From Thiohalomonas sp041685045 (lineage in GTDB: Bacteria > Pseudomonadota > Gammaproteobacteria > Thiohalomonadales > Thiohalomonadaceae), in NCBI GenBank assembly GCA_041685045.1, contig JAWLGP010000019.1, positions 33,256-97,255 of the forward strand: a DNA stretch of 64,000 nucleotides, given 5' to 3'. The translations under genes and the position numbers were made by a program. How positions within the stretch are numbered: the stretch's first letter is position 1; each line of letters begins with the position of its first letter. Positions 51,535-60,596 of the stretch are shown one piece after another. The notes beneath the pieces were generated by a model that made no database searches, had not been told where the DNA came from, and was given only the letters and a program-made list of their open reading frames with translations.

Positions 51535-52416
51535 TCACTCGCCTCTGCCTTGAAGGAGGTGCATCATGCTGCCGATCTCCTCCTGCGCCTCTTCGATGAG
51601 CTGAATGCTGGCGTCCGGGCCCAGGCGGCTGATGGGGAATTTCTGAAAGGCCGGCATGCTGCCGAGCGAGCGCAGCATCGTGGAGCCCTTCTGCTGGCCA
51701 AACAGCGCGTGAATGCGGGCGACCAGAATCACGTCCACATAGTCGGGGGCATCCTGACCGGAGTCGCGCAGCCAATCGTCCGCCTCCTCGGGAATAGGAA
51801 TCAGCGCTTCGTCGAACTGCCAGTGGCGCAACAAGGCACTGCCCAGGCGTGAGCGCAGGCGGCCGACCATCAGGTCGAGAGTGTCCGGGCTCTCCAGCAG
51901 GGTCGGGAACTCCTTCAGATAGGGCAGCAGGGGGAGCGTGCCCACATTGTGCAGGAGCCCACCCAGGAGGGCGAGGTCGGATTTAAGACCCGGAGTGACG
52001 GCCGCCAGTACGTTGGCGACTGCCGCGACCCGACAGCTCTCTTTCCACAGTGCCGTCATCTGGCGTCGCAGCATGGGGTCGCGGCAGGAAAAGGTCTGGT
52101 GGAGGGTCAGCGCGGTGGCCAGGCTGCGGGTCGCATCCAGCCCCAGCCGGGTGACCGCCTCCCGCACCTCGGAGACCTTGTGGGTGCCGAGATAGCGTGC
52201 GCTGTTGGCCACCTGCAGCAGCCGGGCCGAGAGGGCGGGGTCCAGCTGCACGATGCGGGCGATGCGTGCCGCGTTTTGAGACTCGTCATCCAGGGCGCGG
52301 CGGATCTTGAGGGCGACGTCCGGCAGGGTCGGCAACTGCAGCCGACCGAGCCTGGCGTCTGCACGAATGCGCGCCGTCAGACGGTTGAGTGCATCGCCGG
52401 AGAGCGGTTCGGGCAT
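51535..52416 (-). CDS. HDOD-domain signalling protein
   Basis: This 293-residue protein consists mainly of an HDOD domain (about residues 25-230): LQLPTLPDVALKIRRALDDE, LDPALSARLLQVANSARYLG, GLLHNVGTLPLLPYL. HDOD proteins lack the intact HD phosphodiesterase residues and act as signalling scaffolds in c-di-GMP, motility or stress pathways. ATG at 52416 is chosen because the extension is unlike the family. It is divergent from the next gene. Specific pathway unknown. Confidence 0.85.
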   Translation of the reverse strand: MPEPLSGDALNRLTARIRADARLGRLQLPTLPDVALKIRRALDDESQNAARIARIVQLDPALSARLLQVANSARYLGTHKVSEVREAVTRLGLDATRSLATALTLHQTFSCRDPMLRRQMTALWKESCRVAAVANVLAAVTPGLKSDLALLGGLLHNVGTLPLLPYLKEFPTLLESPDTLDLMVGRLRSRLGSALLRHWQFDEALIPIPEEADDWLRDSGQDAPDYVDVILVARIHALFGQQKGSTMLRSLGSMPAFQKFPISRLGPDASIQLIEEAQEEIGSMMHLLQGRGE

Positions 52417-52590
52417 CGTGGGTGGCCGTTGCAAGGCAACCCCACGGATTATCCGCCACGCAGGCGGAAACTCAACCGAACGGCTCAACGAAGTGTGAAC
52501 GGTGCCGCTTTGCAGCGCGTCAGTAGTTGCACATCCAGCAAGGACATTGGAGACTGGCGGCGGGAGCTAACCACTTATAAGGGGAAAAAG

Positions 52591-53073
52591 ATGAGGCGTC
52601 TGTTTTTTGTGGCATCCGCGCTGTTGTTGTCCACTGTGGTCCATGCCAAGCCGTCGGCGGACGTAGCGAAGGAGGTGATCGACTACTACTTCCATGGCCA
52701 GTCCGAGGGGGTGCTACTCGCCGATGTGAAGCTTTGTGAGGCCATCCACGAAGAGGGCGAGCTCAAGAACGAGTGCAACGGCGAACTCGACGCCGCCGGT
52801 CTGGAGCAGGGCCAGCCGGTGCTGGTCTGGATGATGTTCATGGTCCCGTCGGGTCTGGACCCGCAGGAGATCCTGGTGCAACTCAATCACCAAGGGATGA
52901 CCATGGCGGTGGAGAAGGCCAGCGTCGCCAGCTCGCTGCGCTATCGCGTGTGGCGCAAACTGAACCTGGACCGCCCCGGCGATTGGAACGTCAAGATTGC
53001 CCACGACAACGGCCAATCCATTGAGATGGTCAAGGAACTGAATCTTTCGGTACAGCCGAAGGCAGCCGAATAG
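52591..53073 (+). CDS. Secreted protein of unknown function
   Basis: This 160-residue protein has a clear signal peptide (MRRLFFVASALLLSTVVHA) and mature start KPSADV. Two Cys (LCEAIHEEGELKNECNGE) suggest a disulfide. The C-terminal half resembles a small beta-sandwich (YRVWRKLNLDRPGDWNVKIA). The pattern could belong to the DUF2914-like group, but I am not sure. AAGGGGA precedes the ATG at 52591; the frame is open far upstream only in antisense to the HDOD gene. A family E repeat follows. Confidence 0.7.
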   Translation: MRRLFFVASALLLSTVVHAKPSADVAKEVIDYYFHGQSEGVLLADVKLCEAIHEEGELKNECNGELDAAGLEQGQPVLVWMMFMVPSGLDPQEILVQLNHQGMTMAVEKASVASSLRYRVWRKLNLDRPGDWNVKIAHDNGQSIEMVKELNLSVQPKAAE

Positions 53074-53081
53074 CTCAACGC

Positions 53082-53148
53082 GGTGAAGGGTGAAGGGTGA
53101 AGACAAATCGCGTCACGCGTCACGTCTTAACCCTTAACCCTTAACTCC
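53082..53148. repeat. Palindromic repeat family E, copy 2
   Basis: GGTGAAGGGTGAAGGGTGAA on the left pairs with CTTAACCCTTAACCCTTAAC on the right. The right arm overlaps the 3' end of the ABC transporter gene on the minus strand. Confidence 0.85.
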
Positions 53149-54953
53149 AAAGGCGGCACATCCCGCTGCTCCTCCTCTCTTTCCTGCAACTGCAGCGCCC
53201 ACATGTGGGCATAATGTCCGCCCTGCTCCAACAGCTCGCGGTGGGTGCCGTGCTCGACGATGCGGCCCTGGTCCATGACCAGGATCTGGTCGGCATCGAT
53301 AATGGTGGACAGACGATGGGCGATCACCAGGGTGGTGCGATCGGCCGCGGCCTGACGCAGGGCATCGAGAATGGCCTGCTCCGAGGCGGAGTCGAGAGAG
53401 GAGGTGGCCTCGTCGAAGACCAGAATCTTCGGGTCCTTGAGGATGGTGCGGGCGATCGCCACCCGTTGCTTTTCTCCGCCGGAGAGCTTGAGGCCGCGCT
53501 CGCCGACCAGCGTGTCGTAGCCCTGCGGCAGGCTTTCGATAAAGTCGTGGATCTGGGCGACGCGGGCGGCGCGAATAATCTCTTCCGGTGTCGCGTTGGT
53601 TCGGCCGTAGGCGATGTTGTATTCGATGGTGTCGTTGAACAACACCGTGTCCTGCGGGACGATGCCGATGGCATCGCGCAGGCTGGACTGGGTCACCGCG
53701 CGCACATCCTGGCCGTCGATCAGCACCCGCCCTTCGGTCACGTCGTAGAAGCGGAACAGGAGCCGCGACAGGGTGGACTTGCCGGCCCCGGAGTGACCCA
53801 CGACCGCCACCTTCTTCCCCGGCGGGATCTCGAAGTCGACCCCGTGCAGGATCGAACGATCGGCATTGTAGTGGAAGTGCACGTTGTCGAAACGAACCGC
53901 CCCGTGGGTGACCTCCAGCGGCTTGGCATCTGCGGCATCGCGGATCTCGGGCGTCTGCCCCAACAGAAGGAACATCTGATCCATATCCGAGAGGGCGTGC
54001 TTGAGCTGGCTGTAGACCACGCCGAGGAAGTTCAGCGGGATGAACATCTGCAGCATGAAGGCGTTGACCATTACCAGGTCGCCGAGGGTCATGGTGCCGG
54101 CCATCACCCCCTGCGCGGCGAGGGCCATAATCAGGGTGACGCCGCCGGCGATGATCACCCCCTGCCCGATATTGAGGCCGGACATGGAGGTCTGGGTCTT
54201 GACCGCCGCCTCCTCCCAGTCACGCAGGGTCTCTCCGTAGCGGCGGTGCTCGAAACGCTCGTTGTTGAAGTACTTGACCGTCTCGAAGTTGAGCAGGCTG
54301 TCCACCGCCTGGGAGTTGGACTGGGAGTCGAGGGCGTTCATTCGGTGGCGGTACTGCATGCGCCATTCGGTCACCTTGAAGGTGAAGCCGACGTAAATCA
54401 CCACGGTGACGAAGGTTATCACCGCAAACCAGGCGCTGTACTGCACCAACAGAATGCCGGCAATCAGCGACACCTCGACCAGTGTCGGGAGGATGTTGAA
54501 CAGCATGTAATTGAGCAGCGAGGAGGCGGCGCGGGTACCGCGTTCCAGGTCGCGGGAGATGGCGCCGGTCTTGCGCTCCAGGTGATAGCGCAGCGAGAGT
54601 TCGTGCAGGCGTCCGAGTACCTTCAACGACAGCCGGCGCATGACGCCGTGGCGCACCCGGGCGAATACTACATCGCGTAGCTCGTTAAAGGCGGAACTGC
54701 CGAAGCGCAACAGTCCATAGGCCACCAGCAACGCGATCGGCAGTGCAATCTGCCGTCCCTCCGGCGTATCCAGCGTATCGACGATCTGCTTCAGCGCTAC
54801 CGGCACCCCGACGTTGGCCAGCTTCGCGAGGATCAGAAAGCCGACCGCCAGCGCCGCCCGGCCCCGGTAGGCCCAGAGGTAGGGGAGCAGGGAGCGGATG
54901 GTGTGCCAGTCTTTGCGGTCGGCGCGGGGGGCTTCGGTATGTCTGTTGTGCAT
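53127..54953 (-). CDS. Atm1-type ABC exporter (half-transporter)
   Basis: This 608-residue protein has six helices in an exporter-type membrane domain and an ATPase domain with Walker A GHSGAGKST, signature LSGGEKQR, Walker B ILVFDEATSSLD and the H-loop IAHRLSTI. The sequence is of the Atm1/HMT1 heavy-metal group (LYDTLD, RDLERGTRAASSLLNYMLFNILP), whose members export glutathione-derived compounds and aid metal tolerance or iron-sulfur biogenesis. Its last six residues (ELRVKG) and the TAA stop are supplied by a family E repeat. Confidence 0.93.
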   Translation of the reverse strand: MHNRHTEAPRADRKDWHTIRSLLPYLWAYRGRAALAVGFLILAKLANVGVPVALKQIVDTLDTPEGRQIALPIALLVAYGLLRFGSSAFNELRDVVFARVRHGVMRRLSLKVLGRLHELSLRYHLERKTGAISRDLERGTRAASSLLNYMLFNILPTLVEVSLIAGILLVQYSAWFAVITFVTVVIYVGFTFKVTEWRMQYRHRMNALDSQSNSQAVDSLLNFETVKYFNNERFEHRRYGETLRDWEEAAVKTQTSMSGLNIGQGVIIAGGVTLIMALAAQGVMAGTMTLGDLVMVNAFMLQMFIPLNFLGVVYSQLKHALSDMDQMFLLLGQTPEIRDAADAKPLEVTHGAVRFDNVHFHYNADRSILHGVDFEIPPGKKVAVVGHSGAGKSTLSRLLFRFYDVTEGRVLIDGQDVRAVTQSSLRDAIGIVPQDTVLFNDTIEYNIAYGRTNATPEEIIRAARVAQIHDFIESLPQGYDTLVGERGLKLSGGEKQRVAIARTILKDPKILVFDEATSSLDSASEQAILDALRQAAADRTTLVIAHRLSTIIDADQILVMDQGRIVEHGTHRELLEQGGHYAHMWALQLQEREEEQRDVPPLELRVKG

Positions 54954-55056
54954 AACCTATTAGTATTTGCTGAAATGCGGCGCACCGCAATGGCGGTGAT
55001 GGGCCGGTAATCCAACGATATACTTGGATTCGTACCCCAAATGCGGAGACCGTCGT

Positions 55057-55332
55057 ATGGGGATGCCCACCGAAGAAGAGCTGAAACAGGCGCTGGCCGA
55101 GGCGGCTCGCATGCGTGAGCAGGGTGAGGACCCGCACCACATTGCCAAGGCGCTGCTCAATTGCAACTACCGGCTGCAGCAGTTGGAGAAGGTGATGCAT
55201 GCCGCCGAGCTCTATTTCCGCTCCGGCATGGCGGTCCACGAGCATCAAGCCTTGCGAAAGGCCCTGGACGAGGCGCGCTACGCTGTCGGGCGAACCGCGG
55301 GCCACGACGACGAACGGTTCGGCTTGGGCTAG
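55057..55332 (+). CDS. Small helical protein, unknown
   Basis: This 91-residue protein is largely helical and charged (EEELKQALAEAARMREQGEDP, then LLNCNYRLQQLEKVMHAAELYF). No signal or membrane segment. GGAG at 55042 precedes the ATG at 55057; a second ATG at 55063 is also possible. It is divergent from the Atm1-type gene and not linked to fmdB by overlap. Family not recognised. Confidence 0.65.
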   Translation: MGMPTEEELKQALAEAARMREQGEDPHHIAKALLNCNYRLQQLEKVMHAAELYFRSGMAVHEHQALRKALDEARYAVGRTAGHDDERFGLG

Positions 55333-55439
55333 CCGGCTTTTCCGCCTGCGGTTAGAATGCTGGACCCTTGATTTTCTCCCGCGCGCACCTATTTGAATGA
55401 GCGGGGGAATGACCCCGTGCGATACCGAGGTTTTTTTCC

Positions 55440-55706
55440 ATGCCGATCTACGAATACCAATGCAAATCCTGCGGCCATGAAATGGAGGCCATGCAGAAGA
55501 TGAGTGATGCCGCGCTGACCGACTGCCCCGCTTGCGGAAAGGCCGAGCTGACAAAGCTGATCTCCGCCGCCGGCTTCCGCCTGAAGGGTGGCGGCTGGTA
55601 CGAGACCGACTTCAAGAGCGGCAGCAAGAAGAACGTCGCCAAAAGCGATGCCGCACCGGCCTGCGCTTCCGGCGGCTGTGGGGCGGCCTGCGCGGCGGGA
55701 GACTGA
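55440..55706 (+). CDS. FmdB-family zinc-ribbon protein
   Basis: This 88-residue protein begins with the FmdB zinc ribbon: MPIYEYQCKSCGHEME, then TDCPACGKAELTKLIS, with two CxxC knuckles. A KGGGWYETDFK segment follows. The C-terminus adds a Cys-rich tail (CASGGCGAACAAG). Such proteins are proposed regulators or metal-handling factors; function is unproven. The DUF502 gene starts 10 bases later, and aspS follows, an order common in proteobacteria. Confidence 0.9.
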   Translation: MPIYEYQCKSCGHEMEAMQKMSDAALTDCPACGKAELTKLISAAGFRLKGGGWYETDFKSGSKKNVAKSDAAPACASGGCGAACAAGD

Positions 55707-55715
55707 CGCCAGCCC

Positions 55716-56360
55716 ATGTTCTCCACCCTGCGCCGGTACCTGATTGCCGGTCTGCTGGTCTGGTTGCCCTTGGGGGCAACCGCCCTGGTGGTCAAGCTGT
55801 TGGTCGGGTTCATGGATCGAACCCTGCTGCTGCTCCCCGAGCACTACCAGCCCGAGGCCTTGCTCGGATTCACCATCCCCGGGCTCGGGCTGGTCCTCTC
55901 GCTGGCTGTCGTGGTGGTGACCGGCGCTGCCGTCGCCAACCTGTTCGGGCGCAAGCTGGTCGATGGTTGGGAGGCGCTATTGGCCCGCATTCCGCTGGTC
56001 CGCTCCATATACGGCGGAGCCAAGCAACTGGCCGAAACGCTTTTTTCCTCGACCGGGCAGTCCTTCCGTAAGGTGGTTCTGGTGGAGTTCCCGCGCAAGG
56101 GCGTGTGGACCGTCGCCTTCCTGACCGGCACCGCCATCGGCGAGGCACAGCGCAAGACCGGACGCGATGTAGTCAACATCTACGTTCCCACCACGCCCAA
56201 CCCCACCGGGGGCTACTTCATCATGGTTCCGCGCGAGGAGGTGGTGGAGCTCGATATGAGCGTCGATGAGGGGCTCAAGATGATCATCTCTATGGGGGCG
56301 GTGGTGCCGCCGACCCGAAAACCGGCCCGTCCGGCGGTCATCGAACCGGCGGAGGTTTAG
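55716..56360 (+). CDS. DUF502 membrane protein
   Basis: This 214-residue protein has two N-terminal membrane helices (about residues 9-30 and 47-75) followed by the DUF502 core: IPLVRSIYGGAKQLAETLFS, VLVEFPRKGVWTVAFLTG and VYVPTTPNPTGGYFIMVP-like segments (here IYVPTTPNPTGGYF). The family is widespread and uncharacterised. Directly behind fmdB and ahead of aspS. Family A repeat copy 3 begins five bases after the stop. Confidence 0.9.
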   Translation: MFSTLRRYLIAGLLVWLPLGATALVVKLLVGFMDRTLLLLPEHYQPEALLGFTIPGLGLVLSLAVVVVTGAAVANLFGRKLVDGWEALLARIPLVRSIYGGAKQLAETLFSSTGQSFRKVVLVEFPRKGVWTVAFLTGTAIGEAQRKTGRDVVNIYVPTTPNPTGGYFIMVPREEVVELDMSVDEGLKMIISMGAVVPPTRKPARPAVIEPAEV

Positions 56361-56364
56361 AACC

Positions 56365-56444
56365 GATCCGCAAATGAACGCAAATGGACGCAAATAGAGG
56401 GTTGGTATAAACATTTGCGTTTATTCGCGTTCATTTGCGGATCC
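56365..56444. repeat. Palindromic repeat family A, copy 3 (before aspS)
   Basis: GATCCGCAAATGAACGCAAA and TTCGCGTTCATTTGCGGATC are complete opposing arms around a 40-base centre that has a third CAAAT-type unit. Together with copy 4 it brackets aspS. Confidence 0.92.
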
Positions 56445-56527
56445 ACTCTCCTGAAAGTTGCCAACCCCGGCGCCCCCACGTAACATTTCCGCCTTTACCT
56501 TCGGCACAGACCACTTACGGAACCGTC

Positions 56528-58315
56528 ATGCGCAGCCATTACTGCGGGCATCTGCACGAAACGCACATCGATCAGGAAGTCCTCCTCTATGGGTGGGCCC
56601 ATCGTCGCCGCGACCACGGCGGCGTCATTTTCATTGACCTGCGCGACCGCGAAGGGCTGGTCCAGGTGGTCTACGACCCTGACCTGCCGGAGGTCTTCGC
56701 CACCGCCGAGCGGGTGCGCAGCGAATACGTCCTCGAGGTGAAGGGCCGCGTCCGTCGCCGTCCGGGCGGGACCGAGAATGCCGACCTGCCGACCGGTCAG
56801 GTGGAGGTGCTGGGCAAGGAGCTGCGCATCCTGAACCGCTCCGAGACGCCGCCGTTCATGCTCGATATCGAAGACGACGAGGTCTCCGAAGAGCACCGCC
56901 TGCGCTACCGCTACGTCGACCTGCGTCGCCCGGCCATGCTGCAGCGCCTGAAGTTGCGCTCCGAGGTCTCCCGGGTCCTGCGCAACTACCTGGATCACCA
57001 CGCCTTCCTCGACGTGGAAACGCCGATGCTGACCAAGGCGACCCCCGAGGGCGCCCGCGACTACCTGGTGCCGAGCCGTACCCACCAGGGCCACTTCTTC
57101 GCCCTGCCGCAGTCGCCGCAGCTGTTCAAGCAGCTGCTGATGGTCTCCGGCATCGACCGCTATTACCAGATCGTCCGCTGCTTCCGCGACGAGGACCTGC
57201 GCGCCGACCGTCAGCCCGAATTCACCCAGCTCGACATCGAGACCTCGTTCATGGACGAGGAGGAGATCATGGCCCTTATGGAGGGGATGGTCACCGACCT
57301 GTTCAAGCGCGTGCTCGACGCCGACCTGCCGGAATTCCCGCGCCTGACCTACGATGAGGCGATGCGCCGCTACGCCTCCGACAAGCCGGACCTGCGCATC
57401 CCGCTCGAGCTGGTCGACATCGACGACCTGTTGAAGGATGTGGAGTTCAAGGTCTTCTCCGGCCCGGCCAACGACCCCAACTCCCGCGTCGCCGCTATGC
57501 GGGTGCCGGGCGGCGGGGCGCTGTCGCGCAAGGAGATCGACGACTACACCAAGTTCGTCGGCATCTACGGCGCCAAGGGCCTGGCCTACATCAAGGTCAA
57601 CGACGCCGCCGCCGGCCGCGACGGCCTGCAGTCTCCGATCCTGAAGTTCATGCCGGACGAGGCGGTCGACGGCATCATGAGCCGCACCGGGGCGAAGGAT
57701 GGCGACCTGATCTTCTTCGGCGCCGACAAGGCCAAGGTGGTCAACGAGTCCATCGGCGCCCTGCGGGTCAAGGTCGGCCACGACCTCAACATGGTCGAGC
57801 AGACCTGGAAGCCGTGCTGGGTGGTCGACTTCCCGATGTTCGAGTGGGACGAGAAGGACAACCGCTGGTACTCCATGCACCACCCGTTCACCGCGCCCAA
57901 GGAAGAGCACATCGACCTCCTCGAGAGCGCTCCGGAGAAGTGCTACTCCCGCGCCTACGACATGGTGCTGAACGGCACCGAGGTCGGCGGCGGCTCGGTC
58001 CGTATCTACCGGCCCGAGGTGCAGGAGCGGGTGTTCAAGGCCCTCGGCATCAGCGACGAGGAGGCCCAGGAGAAGTTCGGCTTCCTGCTGACCGCCCTGA
58101 AGCACGGCTGCCCGCCCCATGGCGGCCTCGCCTTCGGTCTTGACCGGCTGGTGATGCTCATGTCCGGCGCCCGTTCCATCCGCGACGTGATGGCCTTCCC
58201 CAAGACCCAGACCGCCGCCTGCATGCTCACCGAGGCCCCGTCCCAGGTCGCCCCGGAACAGCTGGTGGAGCTGGGCATTCGCGTCCACAAGAAGGTCGAA
58301 GAGAAGAAAGGTTAA
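56528..58315 (+). CDS. aspS: Aspartyl-tRNA synthetase
   Basis: This 595-residue class IIb enzyme charges tRNA-Asp. An N-terminal OB-fold anticodon domain (LYGWAHRRRDHGGVIFIDLRD in parts) is followed by the catalytic core with motif 2 (YYQIVRCFRDEDLRADRQPEFTQLD, cited as FRDEDLRADR), the bacterial GAD insertion (about residues 290-410), and motif 3 (GLAFGLDRLVML). Length is bacterial-type. Whether it also charges tRNA-Asn depends on the presence of AsnRS elsewhere. ATG at 56528 is the family start. Confidence 0.97.
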   Translation: MRSHYCGHLHETHIDQEVLLYGWAHRRRDHGGVIFIDLRDREGLVQVVYDPDLPEVFATAERVRSEYVLEVKGRVRRRPGGTENADLPTGQVEVLGKELRILNRSETPPFMLDIEDDEVSEEHRLRYRYVDLRRPAMLQRLKLRSEVSRVLRNYLDHHAFLDVETPMLTKATPEGARDYLVPSRTHQGHFFALPQSPQLFKQLLMVSGIDRYYQIVRCFRDEDLRADRQPEFTQLDIETSFMDEEEIMALMEGMVTDLFKRVLDADLPEFPRLTYDEAMRRYASDKPDLRIPLELVDIDDLLKDVEFKVFSGPANDPNSRVAAMRVPGGGALSRKEIDDYTKFVGIYGAKGLAYIKVNDAAAGRDGLQSPILKFMPDEAVDGIMSRTGAKDGDLIFFGADKAKVVNESIGALRVKVGHDLNMVEQTWKPCWVVDFPMFEWDEKDNRWYSMHHPFTAPKEEHIDLLESAPEKCYSRAYDMVLNGTEVGGGSVRIYRPEVQERVFKALGISDEEAQEKFGFLLTALKHGCPPHGGLAFGLDRLVMLMSGARSIRDVMAFPKTQTAACMLTEAPSQVAPEQLVELGIRVHKKVEEKKG

Positions 58316-58338
58316 GCCCGGGGAAAACCGTCTAAAAC

Positions 58339-58405
58339 TGATCCGCAAATGAACGCAAACAACGCGAATGGCTATTGGCGTTCATTTGCGTTTATTTGCG
58401 GATCA
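58339..58405. repeat. Palindromic repeat family A, copy 4 (after aspS)
   Basis: TGATCCGCAAATGAACGCAA and TTTGCGTTTATTTGCGGATCA-type right arm (58381-58405) enclose a short centre. Complete copy. Confidence 0.92.
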
Positions 58406-58471
58406 TTGGACTGCCGGAATCCGTCTAATCAGGTACCGGCGTCTAGCCTATGAAAAGCTGAGAAGACGACG

Positions 58472-59566
58472 ATGACCACGTTAGCCATTCAGCAGTACAC
58501 CCTGCTCGACGAGGCCGAGGCCGAGGCCCGCATCAATGCGGCCAAGAAGGCGCTGGGCGACCGGCTGGTCATCCTCGGCCATCACTACCAGCGCGAAGAG
58601 GTGTTTCGCCACGCCGACTTCTCCGGCGACTCGCTGAAGCTGTCGCGCCAGGCGGCGGAGTCGAAGGCGGAGTACATCGTCTTCTGCGGCGTGCACTTCA
58701 TGGCCGAGGTGGCGGACGTCCTCTCCCGTCCCGATCAGGTCTCGATCCTGCCGGACCTGGGCGCCGGCTGCTCCATGGCGGACATGGCCAATTTGGCCAA
58801 TGTGGAGCGGGCCTGGCAGGAGCTGTCCGAGGTCCTCGAGTCGGACGAACAGGTGACCCCGGTCACCTACATCAATTCGGCCGCCGACCTGAAGGCCTTT
58901 TGCGGCCGCCACGGCGGCATCGTCTGCACCTCCTCCAATGCCGGCAAGGTGCTGGAGTGGTCCTTTGCTCAGCGCGAGAAGGTGCTGTTCTTCCCCGACC
59001 AGCACCTGGGCCGCAACACCGGCGACCGCATGGGTATTCCGCTGGACGAAATGGTGGAGTGGGACTTCGACCAACCCATGGGCGGGCTCACCCCGGAGCA
59101 GATCCGGGAGGCGAAGATCATCCTGTGGAAGGGCTTCTGCTCGGTCCACCAGATGTTCAAGCCGGAGCACATCGACCGCTTCAAGGCGATGTACCCGGAT
59201 GCGAAGATCATCTCCCACCCCGAATCGTCATTCGAGGTGTGCCGGAAGTCAGATCACGTCGGCTCCACCGAGATGATCATCAAGACCATCCGCGACTCCG
59301 CGCCCGGCACCCGCTGGCTAGTCGGCACCGAACTCAACCTGGTCAACCGCCTGCACGAGCAGTTCAAGGGCGAGGGCAAGCACGTCCACTTCATGTCGCC
59401 CACCGTCTGCATGTGCTCGACCATGTTCCGCATCGACCCGCAGCACTTGGCGTGGACCCTGGAGAACCTGGTAGCGGGCAATGTGGTCAACCGGATCAGC
59501 GTGCCGGCCGAAGTGGCCGAGCAGGCACGCCTGTCCCTGGAACGCATGCTGGAAGTCTCGCCCTAG
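58472..59566 (+). CDS. nadA: Quinolinate synthase
   Basis: This 364-residue enzyme condenses iminoaspartate with dihydroxyacetone phosphate to quinolinate in NAD synthesis. It carries an oxygen-sensitive 4Fe-4S cluster; likely ligands are in the FCGVHFMAEVA and MCSTMFRI segments and a third Cys in between. LGHHYQREEV, PDQHLGRN and SHPESSFEV are family motifs. Length is in the range of the long bacterial form. nadB is not nearby. Confidence 0.95.
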   Translation: MTTLAIQQYTLLDEAEAEARINAAKKALGDRLVILGHHYQREEVFRHADFSGDSLKLSRQAAESKAEYIVFCGVHFMAEVADVLSRPDQVSILPDLGAGCSMADMANLANVERAWQELSEVLESDEQVTPVTYINSAADLKAFCGRHGGIVCTSSNAGKVLEWSFAQREKVLFFPDQHLGRNTGDRMGIPLDEMVEWDFDQPMGGLTPEQIREAKIILWKGFCSVHQMFKPEHIDRFKAMYPDAKIISHPESSFEVCRKSDHVGSTEMIIKTIRDSAPGTRWLVGTELNLVNRLHEQFKGEGKHVHFMSPTVCMCSTMFRIDPQHLAWTLENLVAGNVVNRISVPAEVAEQARLSLERMLEVSP

Positions 59567-59590
59567 ACTGAAGCGTCGTGCAGGGAAATC

Positions 59591-59619
59591 CCAACGCAGA
59601 GACGCAGAGGCGCAGAGGA
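59591..59619. repeat. Single arm of repeat family B
   Basis: CCAACGCAGAGACGCAGAGG followed by CGCAGAGGA is one arm of the family B palindrome. No opposite arm occurs downstream. Confidence 0.8.
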
Positions 59620-59655
59620 TTTCAAGAGTTCGACGGAGCGACATCGTGCCCGGAT

Positions 59656-59776
59656 TGTGGGAGGGGCGTCCTCGCCGCGATTAAGCTTGCCGGAGTCCTG
59701 AAAAGTTCCCGGCCAACCCGAACTCTGCATCGCGCCGAGGATTTTATGCCCGCGCATGGGGTGCCCCCCTCCTACA
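59656..59776. repeat. Palindrome family D (GGAGGGGC type)
   Basis: TGTGGGAGGGGCGTCCTCGC and its near reverse complement around 59727-59776 (ATCGCGCCGAGGA ... CCCCCCTCCTACA) form an imperfect hairpin. Related GGAGCGGC-type palindromes are common in Pseudomonas-like genomes. Seen once here. Confidence 0.65.
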
Positions 59777-59802
59777 ATAGTTTCCAGCATCAGAGGTCTG
59801 TT

Positions 59803-60489
59803 ATGGGCGACGACCCCGCGGCTTCCGGAATCTCACCCGCCACCGTCGTCCTGGTCCACGGTCTCTGGATGACAGGTATCGACATGACCCTGCTGCGCTG
59901 GCGTCTCGCCGGCTGCGGCTTCACCACCCGGCAGTTCCACTACGCCTCGATTCGCCGCGACCTGGCTACGAACGCAGCCGTGTTGCAGAGGTTTCTGGAG
60001 GGTGTACCGGGTCCGACGATTCACTTCGTGGCCCACAGCCTCGGCGGGCTGGTGGTCCGGCGCCTGTTCCACGACTTCCCCGACCAGCGCCCCGGCCGTA
60101 TTGTTACCCTCGGCACACCCCACTGCGCCAGCTGCGTGGCAGGCCAGTTGCGTCAGAGCCGATTGGGCAGTTTGTTGCTGGGGCGCAGTGCCGAGGCGCT
60201 GGTTCAACAACTACCGCCTTGGCCTGGGCACTACGACCTGGGTAGCATGGCCGGCTCGATGCCGGTCGGGGCGGGGCGGCTATTCCGCGCCCTCGATGGC
60301 ACGAGCGACGGCACGGTGGCGGTCGCAGAAACCCACGTGGAAAAGGCCGCCGACCACCTCGTCCTTCCGGTCTCCCACATGGGACTCGTCACTTCAGCCA
60401 CAGTGGCCCAGCAGACCTGCCATTTCCTACGTCATGGTCGCTTCTCCTCCGGCGACTCAACGCCAATTTGCGGTACCCCGCGGCTGTAG
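59803..60489 (+). CDS. Alpha/beta hydrolase, lipase-like
   Basis: This 228-residue protein has the PGAP1/LipA-like layout: VVLVHGLWMTG oxyanion region, nucleophile elbow AHSLGG with Ser79, and a C-terminal VSHMGL His. A conserved Asp in the DGTVAVAETH segment (residues about 164-173) may complete the triad. No signal peptide. It starts at ATG 59803; the open frame upstream runs through the family B and D repeats and is rejected. Substrate unknown, probably an ester or lipid. Confidence 0.85.
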   Translation: MGDDPAASGISPATVVLVHGLWMTGIDMTLLRWRLAGCGFTTRQFHYASIRRDLATNAAVLQRFLEGVPGPTIHFVAHSLGGLVVRRLFHDFPDQRPGRIVTLGTPHCASCVAGQLRQSRLGSLLLGRSAEALVQQLPPWPGHYDLGSMAGSMPVGAGRLFRALDGTSDGTVAVAETHVEKAADHLVLPVSHMGLVTSATVAQQTCHFLRHGRFSSGDSTPICGTPRL

Positions 60490-60567
60490 CTCCCCTGCTA
60501 TCCCAAATATTTTTTGTGCGGCTCGTCAATAGCCTACGTATCTTTGTTAATGTTTTCTTTTAAGGGG

Positions 60568-60596
60568 TTGACACAACAGGCTGGAAACGGCATAAC
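60568..60596 (+). promoter_or_regulatory. Candidate promoter of the Ig-repeat lipoprotein gene
   Basis: TTGACA (60568-60573) and CATAAC (60591-60596) are 17 bases apart, about 180 bases before the start. The long leader up to 60778 contains a short inverted repeat CGACAA/TTGTCG near 60723-60751. Confidence 0.45.

Noticed and set aside
56495..58348. Minus-strand open frame of 617 codons opposite aspS
   Set aside because: Shadow frame of a well-supported synthetase; composition biased and no motif.
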